A stretch of DNA of 28,205 nt. It comes from Caldilinea sp. CFX5 (GTDB lineage: Bacteria; Chloroflexota; Anaerolineae; Caldilineales; Caldilineaceae). The stretch lies in contig QWII01000146.1 in NCBI GenBank assembly GCA_021405325.1, forward strand, positions 1 to 28,205, in the 5' to 3' direction. The position numbers and the translations under genes are program-made. The notes beneath the pieces are model-generated. The model made no database searches, had not been told where the DNA came from, and saw only the letters and a list, made by a program, of their open reading frames with translations. Shown here one piece after another: positions 1-6,566 of the stretch; position 1 is the first letter of the stretch, and each line of letters opens with the position of its first letter.

Positions 1-917
1 GAGGGCCACGACGCCAACGGCGACGGCAATGAGACCAATCCCCACCATGCCCCACAGGGTGGAAGTCAGCACGGTGCCCCGGAAATCGACCGACTTGGCG
101 GAGGCATCTAACGGCTGCGCCCGTAAATTGAGCATGTAGTCGCCGGCAACGGCCTTGTCCGCAGGGCGTACCTTGACATTGAGATCAACCTGTTGACCAG
201 GCGCCACTTCATCAATCTGCTTGGGGTCGTACTCAACCGACCAGCCGCTGGGTTGGGTGGCGCTGAGATCAATGCCACGGGCGGGCGCAGTGCCGTTGTT
301 TTGTAGCACCAGCTTGGAGGTGGTGTCGCTGCCGACATAGGCATTGCCGGAAAGACGGCCATCAGGCGCCATCAGAGCCAGACTGGGCTGGCCGGCCACC
401 TCAGCGGCGAGATCAAGGCTGGCCTGCGCTTCGCCGCCATTGGCGTGAACCTTGATCGGATAGCTGCCGGCGGCCAGGTCAACGCAATCGGCAATTCCGC
501 CGATACGCCATCACCCTGGGCCACCACGGTAAATTTGTAGGCGCCGGCTTTGGCATCCTTGGGTGGGTCCAGTTTGCGATCGACGGCGGCATCACCATTG
601 GGTTGGACAAAGGCCGATTCGATCAGCCGGTTGGCGCCGCGCAAGGTGGCCGTCCAGCCGGTGGGGACATCGCGCAGTTGCAGTTGTACGATTTGGGGCG
701 CCACATCAGTATGTATCTTGACCGGCAACGTCACCGATTCGTCGCTGCCGATCACCTGGGTCGGAAAGCTGGTAAAGATCAAGAGCTTCTGGGGATTGGC
801 CGTCTGACTCCCTTCCTGGGCAAAAGCCGCCAGCGGCATTGTTGCCAGCAATATACTAAAGAGCAAGAGGGATGAAAATTGTGTGAGCCGTCGCATAGCA
901 TAGATCCTGTTCATCAT
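1..917 (-). pseudogene. NEW3-domain exported protein, internally deleted and frameshifted, runs off the window
   Basis: The 5' part (917 down to about 480) encodes an N-terminal signal peptide (hydrophobic core SSLLLFSILLATMPLAAFA, cleavage near AFA-QE) followed by a beta-rich segment of the NPCBM-associated NEW3 type (PTGWTATL, VVAQGDGVSAELPIALT). From about 480 the coding sense moves to another frame, which is open to position 1 and reads DLAAGSYPIKVHANGG, then a second NEW3 unit (QPSGWSVEYDP) and a C-terminal membrane helix (WGMVGIGLIAVAVGVVAL). Without the shift the first frame stops at 372. In the family, as recalled, many more residues separate the ELPIALT-like and AAGSYPIKV-like segments, so sequence appears to be missing at the junction. 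The intact protein would be a membrane-anchored extracytoplasmic protein. Related genes often sit beside ABC exporters, but that flank is outside the window. An assembly collapse between repeated domains is the alternative explanation. Confidence 0.7.
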
Positions 918-964
918 TTAGTAGCAGCGCAATGGGCTGCCAACGTACTTCGTTTCCCACCCTT

Positions 965-1020
965 CGCCCTTTCGTCTCGTAGAGGCACGATATATCGTGC
1001 CTCTACGAGACGAAAGGGCG
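965..1020. repeat. 56-bp perfect palindrome, possible terminator hairpin
   Basis: Two 28-bp halves are exact reverse complements with no spacer. The centre reads GGCACGATATATCGTGCC. It lies between the 3' end of the lipoprotein gene and the start of the NEW3 gene, both on the minus strand, so as RNA it could end or stabilise the lipoprotein transcript. There is no clear U-tract on either side. The function is inferred only from position. Confidence 0.8.
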
Positions 1021-1029
1021 GAACATCTG

Positions 1030-1296
1030 TTATTTTGTCACCACCGTGGTGGCGGTCATTGCTTCTGTGGCCGTCGTGGCCGCGGTCGCCGTGGTCATTT
1101 CCGTTGTCGTCAACGCCGCCGTCGTGGTTGTGGTCTGGGTTTCCGTCATTGGCGTGCTGGCGGTGGGGGTTGGCTCTACTGGACTGGTGGCGGTGGGGGC
1201 AACGGTGTTGGTGGGCGCCGGCGGTGTGGCCGTCGGCTTGCTGCCACCGCCACAGGCGGACAGGACAAAGAGGGCCACTGCGAGCAGGGCAATCAT
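1030..1296 (-). CDS. Small Thr/Pro-rich lipoprotein
   Basis: This 88-aa protein starts with a short hydrophobic stretch and a lipobox (LSAC, Cys at about residue 15), followed by GGGSKPTATPPAPTNT and a tail made almost only of Thr, Ala, Pro, Met and Glu. Such tails act as wall or surface spacers in other bacteria. The signal peptide has no Lys or Arg near its N-terminus, and no good Shine-Dalgarno sequence is visible before the ATG, so the true start is uncertain. An in-frame stop lies seven codons upstream. It lies 66 bp downstream of the histidine kinase on the same strand and could be co-transcribed with it. Low complexity prevents family assignment. A sensor-linked surface lipoprotein is possible, but this is inference. 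Confidence 0.6.
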   Translation of the reverse strand: MIALLAVALFVLSACGGGSKPTATPPAPTNTVAPTATSPVEPTPTASTPMTETQTTTTTAALTTTEMTTATAATTATEAMTATTVVTK

Positions 1297-1362
1297 GAGT
1301 GTACCGAAGGCAGTTTACCCTGGGACGGCGCGCACTGTCTTTATGGTCGGCTCAAAGGAAGT

Positions 1363-2787
1363 TTAAGCGCGGATTAATGGCAACCAAAGCGTAAAGGCGG
1401 CCCCACAACCAAGGCGGCTGTCAACCGTCAGCTTACCGTTGTGCGCTTGCGCCAGTTGCCGCGCCAGGGCCAGACCAATACCCATGCCCTGGTGGATGCG
1501 TCGTTGTTCAGGGCTGCGGTAGAAGAATTGAAAGATGCGACTCTGTTGGGCCGGGTCAATGCCGGGGCCATTGTCCTTGACCTGTACGGTGGCCCACAGC
1601 CGCCCCTCCGCTGCGGTCACTGCACAACTAACGGTAATTTGTCCACCGGCCGGCGTATACTTACAGGCATTATGGAGCAGGTTGCCGATAATTTGACCGA
1701 TACGCCGGGGGTCTACCTGTAGCACCGGCACGGATGTAATACCACTCTCGTCAAGCGTGAGTTGACAATAGGCGATAAAAGGCGCGATCAACGCGCACTG
1801 CTCTTGCACCAAGGCTGCCAGATCGGTGGGTGTGCGCTCCAGGTGCAGCCCTTGCACTTCTAATTCGCCCAGCAGCGCCAGATCATCCAGGTGAACACGT
1901 AGGCGGTCGATATGATCACTGATGCCACGAGCGAATTCCTGGGCCAGGGTTGGATCGTTACTTTGGTAGATGGTTTGTGCTGCTGCCTTTATGGCGCCAA
2001 GCGGCCGGGCCAGTTCATGGACGATGCCGGAGAGCAGCAACTTGCGCGACCGCTCCAATTCATAGAGCCGCGCCTTCATCTGATTAATGGTGGCGGCTAA
2101 TGCCTTGACCTCGTCAGGCCCCACTTCCGGGACAGGGGTGGGTGGGCGCCCCGGCATAAAGTGCGCCACGGTGTCGGTTAATTGCAATAAGGGCGCGCCA
2201 ATCGACCGGGCCAGGAGCAGGCCAAGGGTGACAGCGACGGCAACGCCGATTAGCAAAGTAAAAAGGATGATCCACCGTTGCGCATCAATACGGGCCTGAA
2301 TATCGGTTAAGCGTTGCGCGAGGCGAATGGCGCCTTCCACTTGCCCCTGCTGGTTGACAACCGCTACGGCCACATCGATCACATTTTCCGTGCGCGACAT
2401 GTTGCGATCTACGCTCCAGACGACGCGTCCTTGCAGGGCTTCCTGCACCAGCGGCCTGATGGCTGTTTGGTCCACCTGCGGTTGACTGGCGGTGTTGTTC
2501 GTCGCCAGGCGGGTGGCATTGCGATCCAGCAATTCGATGCTGGCGGGGATCTGGGCTTGAAAGGTGCGGAGGACGATACTAGCCGTGGCCGGGTCGCGCC
2601 AGATCTGGGGATTATCACGGGTGAAGGTGGCAATCAGCGCCCCCTGCGCCGCCAACTCTTTGGCCAGGTTATCGAGGAAGTAGCGTCGTTCCAGTTGATA
2701 GAGCAACAGGATGCCCAACAGGGGGATAAAGAGCAGAACCGGCAGGGTGTGGCTCAACGCCAGACGATTGCGCAGCGAATGAAACAT
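1363..2787 (-). CDS. Sensor histidine kinase (HAMP, HisKA, HATPase)
   Basis: This membrane sensor kinase autophosphorylates a His and passes the phosphate to the regulator encoded just upstream. Residue numbers are from the ATG at 2787. A first membrane helix (about 15-31) is followed by an extracytoplasmic sensor region of about 130 residues, a second helix (about 171-194) and a HAMP linker. The H-box is SGIVHELARPLG with the phospho-acceptor His at about 257. The ATP-binding domain shows an N-box (NLLHNACKYTPAGG), G1 (VKDNGPGID) and G2 (GMGIGLALARQLA). The ATG has an AGGTGG ribosome site five bases upstream. A GTG at 2796 is an in-frame alternative with a poorer site. The gene follows the regulator by 6-15 bp, a standard two-gene operon. 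The signal sensed cannot be read from the sequence. Confidence 0.93.
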   Translation of the reverse strand: MFHSLRNRLALSHTLPVLLFIPLLGILLLYQLERRYFLDNLAKELAAQGALIATFTRDNPQIWRDPATASIVLRTFQAQIPASIELLDRNATRLATNNTASQPQVDQTAIRPLVQEALQGRVVWSVDRNMSRTENVIDVAVAVVNQQGQVEGAIRLAQRLTDIQARIDAQRWIILFTLLIGVAVAVTLGLLLARSIGAPLLQLTDTVAHFMPGRPPTPVPEVGPDEVKALAATINQMKARLYELERSRKLLLSGIVHELARPLGAIKAAAQTIYQSNDPTLAQEFARGISDHIDRLRVHLDDLALLGELEVQGLHLERTPTDLAALVQEQCALIAPFIAYCQLTLDESGITSVPVLQVDPRRIGQIIGNLLHNACKYTPAGGQITVSCAVTAAEGRLWATVQVKDNGPGIDPAQQSRIFQFFYRSPEQRRIHQGMGIGLALARQLAQAHNGKLTVDSRLGCGAAFTLWLPLIRA

Positions 2788-2802
2788 ACCGGCCACCTAC
2801 TC

Positions 2803-3567
2803 TTAGGCCAAGGCGGCGCTCATAACAGGTGCGGTTGCGCCAAGCCTGACCGGCGCAACCGCACCTGTCGTTTGCGGATTGACCAGTTTGTAACCGACGC
2901 CGCGCACGGTCAACAGGCGACGCGGACGGGCGGGGTCGGCTTCAATCTTTTCCCGCAACCAGCGCACATGGACATAGAGCGTCTGCTGTTCGCCTACCCA
3001 ACTGGCGCCCCAAACCTGGCTCAACAACTCGTCCAAACTAAGAACCCGCTCGACATTCTGTGCCAGCACGAAGAGCAGATCGAACTCCTTGGGCGATAAC
3101 TCCAGGGGTTGTTGAGCAATCAGCGCCGTGCGCCGGACAGGATCAATCTGCAAATCACCTACCACAACGGCTGTTCCCTGCTCCTCTCGGCGTTGGCCGC
3201 CGGCCGCGCGCCGGAGGACAGCCCGAATATGGGCTTGCAAGACGCTCAGGTCAAAGGGTTTGGTGATGTAGTCGTCGGCGCCCAATTCAAGCGCCACCAC
3301 TTCATCCAATTCACGACGTCGGGCGGTGAGGTAGATGACCGGCACATTGCCCGTGATGCGCCGAAATTCATGAATGGCTTGCAGGCCATCCATTCCCGGC
3401 AGGCCAATATCAAGCAAAATCAAGTCCGGAGCGTTTGTTTTGATGGTGGTTACTGCCTCTTCCGCGGTGCTGGCGGTCACGGTGCGATAGCCGGCCTGAT
3501 CCAGGGTCACGCTCAAACTCCGCCGCATCAAGGGATCATCATCAACAATCAGAATCTGCCTGGTCAT
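2803..3567 (-). CDS. OmpR/PhoB-type response regulator
   Basis: The receiver domain (about 1-118) has the acidic pocket DDD at 10-12, the phospho-acceptor Asp53 in LLDIGLPGMDG, and Lys103 in ITKPF. The winged-helix DNA-binding domain follows (about 135-232; LELSPKEFDLL, VHVRWLREKIE, VRGVGYKL). OmpR-type regulators normally end just after GYKL. Here about 25 extra residues follow, and they are encoded by a perfect inverted repeat (2825-2868), so the tail probably arose by repeat insertion. The start has an AGGAAGGG ribosome site. It is the first gene of a two-component operon with the downstream kinase. Targets are not visible, though the adjacent lipoprotein and NEW3 genes are candidates by position. 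Confidence 0.95.
   Translation of the reverse strand: MTRQILIVDDDPLMRRSLSVTLDQAGYRTVTASTAEEAVTTIKTNAPDLILLDIGLPGMDGLQAIHEFRRITGNVPVIYLTARRRELDEVVALELGADDYITKPFDLSVLQAHIRAVLRRAAGGQRREEQGTAVVVGDLQIDPVRRTALIAQQPLELSPKEFDLLFVLAQNVERVLSLDELLSQVWGASWVGEQQTLYVHVRWLREKIEADPARPRRLLTVRGVGYKLVNPQTTGAVAPVRLGATAPVMSAALA
2825..2868. repeat. Inverted repeat inside the regulator coding sequence
   Basis: Arms 2825-2841 and 2852-2868 are perfect 17-bp reverse complements around a 10-base loop. The arm contains AGGTGCGGTTG. A closely related AGGTGCGGTT core is found in the hairpin at 20436-20505. The repeat supplies most of the non-homologous C-terminal tail of the response regulator. Confidence 0.85.
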
Positions 3568-3612
3568 GGCCGTTTTCCCTTCCTAAAGATCGTTATTGTC
3601 GAGTAGCAACCC

Positions 3613-3882
3613 TTAGTGTAGCGGAAAGCTGCCGACGTTACATCGCCCGTTGGTGTAGATGGTAATAGTCGGTCGGCCAGTTTTGCTCCTGTGCGGTCGG
3701 CTAGTTGGCTGGTTCTTTCGCTGATCGCGCATCTGTTGCGCCACCCAGCGCCGTCCTTCCCAGTCCGCCGCGCCAAAGGCGATCCGCATCAACCCGCCTT
3801 CATTCGGCGTTGATCCAATCCGCCCCAACGTCTCCAAATCCGCCAACAACTGTTCCCCATCCAAAAATGGCAAAGCGTTCAT
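3613..3882 (-). pseudogene. Remnant of an M20-type Zn-dependent hydrolase (hydantoinase/carbamoylase)
   Basis: An ATG at 3882 with a GAGGAAC ribosome site opens a frame whose first 53 residues match the N-terminus of N-carbamoyl-L-amino-acid hydrolases and allantoate amidohydrolases: LLADLETLGRIGSTP, RIAFGAADWEGRRW and VAQQMRD. Full members are about 400 residues. Homology stops near 3724, before any zinc ligand, and the frame continues with unrelated basic residues to a stop at 3613. The remnant therefore cannot be catalytic. The assignment rests on recalled family pattern. The open frame extends upstream to 3966, but that part crosses a low-complexity AAGACAAGAAGAC-type tract and is not homologous. 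Confidence 0.6.
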
Positions 3883-3887
3883 CGTTC

Positions 3888-3932
3888 CTCTATCTTTTGT
3901 CTTCTTGTCTTTCCGTCTTCTGTCTTCTTTCC
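3888..3932. repeat. Low-complexity CTTCTTGTCTTTC tract
   Basis: This is a degenerate tandem tract of TCTTCTGTCTT-like units on the plus strand. The reverse complement (AAGACAAGAAGAC-like) resembles the tract at 16646-16680, so this is a dispersed repeat type with at least two copies here. Confidence 0.6.
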
Positions 3933-3950
3933 ATTCTGCGTTCATTCCTG

Positions 3951-3956
3951 TACAAT
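3951..3956 (+). promoter_or_regulatory. Candidate -10 element for the 3998 gene
   Basis: TACAAT lies about 42 bases before the start codon, in the AT-richer part of the spacer. No convincing -35 hexamer is found at the usual distance, so this is only a candidate. Confidence 0.3.
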
Positions 3957-3997
3957 CATAACGCAAATCGTTTATTTGTAAAGGAAGGCGACTCTGA

Positions 3998-4498
3998 ATG
4001 CGAATCGAACTAACAACCGCGGAATATCGTCAGCTTGTGGATGTACTCTACTTGGCCGAGTGGTTGTTGACTGCCCATAAGGTGGGCGATGACCCGCGCA
4101 TAGCGACATACCACCAGCTTGTGCAAAAGCTCTATGCCCACGCGCAGGAGATGGGGTTGAGCCATCTGATTGAATACGCCGCTGAGTTCGACCAATATTT
4201 CCCCACGCGCGATTTTGAGTCCGGCACGCCGATCCATGAGTTTATCGATGAATATGACGATGAAACCTTTTGGGATGAGTTGACACGGCGGTTAGCCGAG
4301 CGCGATCTGATCGCGCAAATGGGCGGCTGGGAAAAGGTGCAACGCCTCTCCACCGAAGAGCGTATTCGCAAACTCGGCCAGTTAGAGGAACACTATGCCA
4401 CCGAATTTGCCCGCTATGGTTTGGAAAATTTGCGCCTCGAAGCGCCTGCCAATCGCGCCCAATGGCGTAATAACTATCGTCCGGCTCGTAGTCGCTAG
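3998..4498 (+). CDS. Conserved-looking hypothetical protein, 166 aa
   Basis: This soluble, acidic and mostly helical protein begins MRIELTTAEYRQLVDVLYLA. It has no signal peptide, membrane helix, cysteine cluster or nucleotide-binding motif. Recognisable stretches are HEFIDEYDDETFWDELTRRLAERD and a C-terminal helix containing EEHYATEFARYGLENL. Similar-looking short proteins of about 150-160 residues with an N-terminal IEL.T..E and a central IDE..D..FWDEL occur in other bacteria as hypotheticals. No function is claimed. The start ATG has an AGGAAGG ribosome site nine bases upstream, and its own promoter is plausible. It is transcribed away from the regulator gene, and the repeat-filled spacer after it suggests it is monocistronic. 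Confidence 0.8.
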   Translation: MRIELTTAEYRQLVDVLYLAEWLLTAHKVGDDPRIATYHQLVQKLYAHAQEMGLSHLIEYAAEFDQYFPTRDFESGTPIHEFIDEYDDETFWDELTRRLAERDLIAQMGGWEKVQRLSTEERIRKLGQLEEHYATEFARYGLENLRLEAPANRAQWRNNYRPARSR

Positions 4499-4499
4499 A

Positions 4500-4680
4500 G
4501 GGACAGTGGTCAGTAAGACAGTGGGACAGTAGGACAGTGCGTCAGCGACTGATCGCCTTGTCTTAACTGATTCACTGTCTTACTGATTCACTGACCCACT
4601 GTCTTACTGGTCTACTGACTGATTCACTGTCTTAACTGATTCACTGACCCACTGTCTTACTGGTCTACCGATCGACCCAC
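4500..4680. repeat. Degenerate inverted and direct repeats of GACAGT/ACTGTC units
   Basis: The left half (4500-4545) is built from units such as AGTAAGACAGTGGGACAGTAGGACAG. The right half (4565-4675) is built from their complements (CACTGTCTTACTG). Within the right half, a block of about 47 bp is directly repeated (about 4569-4615 and 4621-4668), each copy ending ACTGTCTTACTGGTCTAC. As RNA it would fold into a long imperfect hairpin between the unknown gene and the DUF362 gene. The same unit type recurs at 15745-15848. Confidence 0.8.
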
Positions 4681-4699
4681 TAGAAGAGGAAACTTGTTT

Positions 4700-5947
4700 A
4701 TGCCAACTGACTCTGCCGCCACTGCGCGACCCAAAGTGCGGGCCGTGCAGTGCGATTACCGCGCCACCGAAAAGGAGATTTACAACGCACTGGTGCGCGC
4801 CACCGCACCCATGACCGACGCCTGGCAACGCATTCGCAACGCCAAACGCATCGGTCTTAAATTCAACCAGGACAAACAGCCGCACAATCGCGTCTATTTC
4901 GAGGGCCAGTTGCAACAACTGGTCAGTGAAAAGGTGGCGCGCGCTTTTCTTCGCCTGCTGCGCGAACGCACCGACGCTGACTTGATCTGCAGCGACGTCA
5001 GCGCCTATGTCATGCACGGCGCCAAGCTTGAAGATACGCTGACCTTTGCCAGTGTGCTGCGCGATTACCAGGTGCGCTTTGCCGACGGCACCAAACCGCC
5101 CTACAAGAGCGTCGTCGTGCCGGGCGGCGGCTTGATGTTTCAGGAATATGTGCTGCCGGCAGCAGCGGTGGATGTCGATGAGTTTATCTCCGTCGCCAAG
5201 CTCAAAAACCATGCCTTTATGGGCGTCACCCTCTGTGTCAAAAATCTCTTCGGGCTGATGCCCGGCGAACCGGAGAGCCATACGCGCACCTACTTTCACC
5301 ATGTGGTGCGGATGCCCTATCTGCTGGCCGATCTGGCCAAAATTTTTGACCCGGTGCTGAATGTGGTCGATGGCCTGGTTGGTCAAGCCGGCCAGGAGTG
5401 GAGCAAAACCACGGCCAATATCGCCCCGGCGCGCATCTGCAACACGCTGATCGTGGGCGACCAGATTATTGCCACTGACGCTTGCGCCGCCACCCTGATG
5501 GGCCACGACCCGCAGCGCGATTGGTTGACGCCCCCTTTCCACCGCGACCGCAACCATCTGCTTGTCGCCGCTGAAGGGGGCTTTGGCACGGTTGATCTCA
5601 ACGCCATCGACTTCCACTCCGAAGTGCAAGGGCCGCTCGGCCACTTCTATGCCAACCATCAAGACCCGGCAGATCTGGTTGTCAAAGTGCGCCGCACCAC
5701 CGCGGAACAGGGCTTGCTCTATCGCGACCGCCAGCAGCACTTTATCGATCAATATGCCGGACGTTACATCCTCCTCCAAGGCGGCGAAGTGCGTTGGAGC
5801 CATACGAGTAGCCACATCCACATCGACCGTCGCCAACTCCCCGGCTTCCGCCCCGACCAGGGTATGTACCTCAAATACGTAGACCCGACCGAGAGCGAGG
5901 GTGAGCAGTTTGAGGTCTACGAAGAGGCCCAGCGGCTACCCGCTTAA
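4700..5947 (+). CDS. DUF362 domain-containing protein
   Basis: This 415-aa cytoplasmic protein carries the DUF362 (COG2006) pattern: an early KRIGLKFNQ strand, a central AKLKNHAFMGVTLCVKNLFG block, and LNVVDGLVGQ followed by IVGDQIIATDACAATLMGHDP. Some family members carry a C-terminal ferredoxin-type iron-sulfur domain; none is present here. The biochemical role of the family is not well established, although members are linked to iron-sulfur or redox contexts. The ATG at 4700 has a GAGGAA ribosome site about nine bases upstream; a TTG two codons earlier is too close to that site. It is flanked on both sides by hairpin-forming repeats, so probably transcribed alone. The long minus-strand frame across it is a coding shadow. 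Confidence 0.88.
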   Translation: MPTDSAATARPKVRAVQCDYRATEKEIYNALVRATAPMTDAWQRIRNAKRIGLKFNQDKQPHNRVYFEGQLQQLVSEKVARAFLRLLRERTDADLICSDVSAYVMHGAKLEDTLTFASVLRDYQVRFADGTKPPYKSVVVPGGGLMFQEYVLPAAAVDVDEFISVAKLKNHAFMGVTLCVKNLFGLMPGEPESHTRTYFHHVVRMPYLLADLAKIFDPVLNVVDGLVGQAGQEWSKTTANIAPARICNTLIVGDQIIATDACAATLMGHDPQRDWLTPPFHRDRNHLLVAAEGGFGTVDLNAIDFHSEVQGPLGHFYANHQDPADLVVKVRRTTAEQGLLYRDRQQHFIDQYAGRYILLQGGEVRWSHTSSHIHIDRRQLPGFRPDQGMYLKYVDPTESEGEQFEVYEEAQRLPA

Positions 5948-5950
5948 CTT

Positions 5951-6033
5951 GACAAGGTGACAAGGTGACATGCTCGTCGCTCATCTCTTTGACTTCGATG
6001 AGAGCATCGGCAGCTTCACCTTGTCACCTTGTC
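5951..6033. repeat. Inverted repeat after the DUF362 gene
   Basis: Arms 5951-5968 and 6016-6033 are exact 18-bp reverse complements, each made of two copies of a GACAAGGTG-type 9-mer (the right arm as TCACCTTGT). The 47-base loop has a smaller internal hairpin (ATGCTC/GAGCAT). It lies just after the DUF362 stop and could act as a transcript end. Confidence 0.8.
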
Positions 6034-6061
6034 ACCCTGTCTCCTCCACCCTACCTGGCCA

Positions 6062-6079
6062 ATCGACCAGGGCGAAATC
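6062..6079 (+). promoter_or_regulatory. 18-bp motif shared with the region upstream of the HtrA-type gene
   Basis: ATCGACCAGGGCGAAATC here matches 11943-11960 at 17 of 18 positions, in the same orientation. The copies lie 155 and 114 bp before the tatA and htrA-like start codons. It could be a shared regulator site or simply a dispersed repeat. Confidence 0.35.
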
Positions 6080-6233
6080 TAGTCGATCGGCTTTTCAAAT
6101 CTCCTCACCCAACTGATCTCGAATCAAACAAGGTGGTGTATCCTAGTGACAGGCGCTGTACCGACCAACGCCATTGTGAATTTGTAATCAAGCCATACGC
6201 GCAACCCGCGCATCGAATTGCAGAGGAGTAAAT

Positions 6234-6455
6234 ATGTTACCAGGGCCAATGGAGTTGGTGATCATTCTCGTCATTGTTGCCATGCTATTTGGTGTCGGCC
6301 GGCTGCCGGAAGTCTTCGGCGCGGTCGGCAAGGGCATTCGGGAATTTCGCCGCGAGACTTCTGCACCGGAACCGACTGATCCACCTGCGCCTTCGGCCGC
6401 AAAAGAGGCGGAGCCATCCGCCGAAGCTACAAGCACAACGGCGCCGACTGCCTAA
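6234..6455 (+). CDS. tatA: TatA/E-family twin-arginine translocase subunit
   Basis: This 73-aa protein has the TatA layout: a short N-terminal transmembrane helix (MELVIILVIVAMLFGVG, about 6-22), an FG hinge followed by LPEVFG, an amphipathic helix (AVGKGIREFRRE, about 29-41), and a charged, Pro/Ala-rich disordered tail. TatA oligomers form the membrane passage for folded proteins carrying twin-arginine signals. The start is supported by a GAGGAG ribosome site. No tatB or tatC is in the window. Two likely Tat substrates are encoded nearby: the sugar-binding lipoprotein at 16789 and the exported protein at 21981. A start-less hydrophobic frame and the mprF-like gene follow on the same strand. 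Confidence 0.93.
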   Translation: MLPGPMELVIILVIVAMLFGVGRLPEVFGAVGKGIREFRRETSAPEPTDPPAPSAAKEAEPSAEATSTTAPTA

Positions 6456-6461
6456 CACGAT

Positions 6462-6566
6462 ATAACCCTACTACTGCTCCTGTTCGTGCTGGGCATCTTC
6501 GCCTTGGCGCCGGGCGTGGTGAAACTGGCTGGCGCGCTGGCGGTCAACGCGATGAAGGATGCCTAG
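6462..6566 (+). other. Hydrophobic micro-ORF or coding remnant between tatA and the mprF-like gene
   Basis: In the same frame as tatA and just after its stop, the sequence reads LLLLLFVLGIFALAPGVV, then KLAGALAVNAMKDA, and ends with a TAG directly abutting the ATG of the next gene. This looks like one membrane helix with a short polar tail. No ATG or TTG start is available. Candidates are GTG at 6486 (26 aa) or a non-standard ATA at 6462 (34 aa), and neither has a ribosome site. It may be a small membrane peptide coupled to the next gene, or the end of a lost gene. Confidence 0.35.

Noticed and set aside
1046..1366. Plus-strand Val/Ala-rich frame opposite the lipoprotein
   Set aside because: It is the complement of the Thr/Ala-rich lipoprotein tail and has low complexity with no ribosome site.
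2314..3099. 261-aa open frame on the plus strand opposite the two-component genes
   Set aside because: It spans two real minus-strand genes and has no family pattern.
3883..3966. Extension of the Zn-hydrolase remnant to an upstream ATG (117-aa protein)
   Set aside because: The extra residues come from a low-complexity AAGAC tract; the ATG at 3882 has the ribosome site and the homology.
4500..4680. Possible CRISPR array
   Set aside because: The repeated units are short, degenerate and contiguous without unique spacers of constant length, and there are no cas genes.
4604..5836. 410-aa open frame on the minus strand opposite the DUF362 gene
   Set aside because: It mirrors a well-supported coding gene, has no recognisable protein pattern, and runs from repeat DNA. 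It is a shadow of biased codon use.
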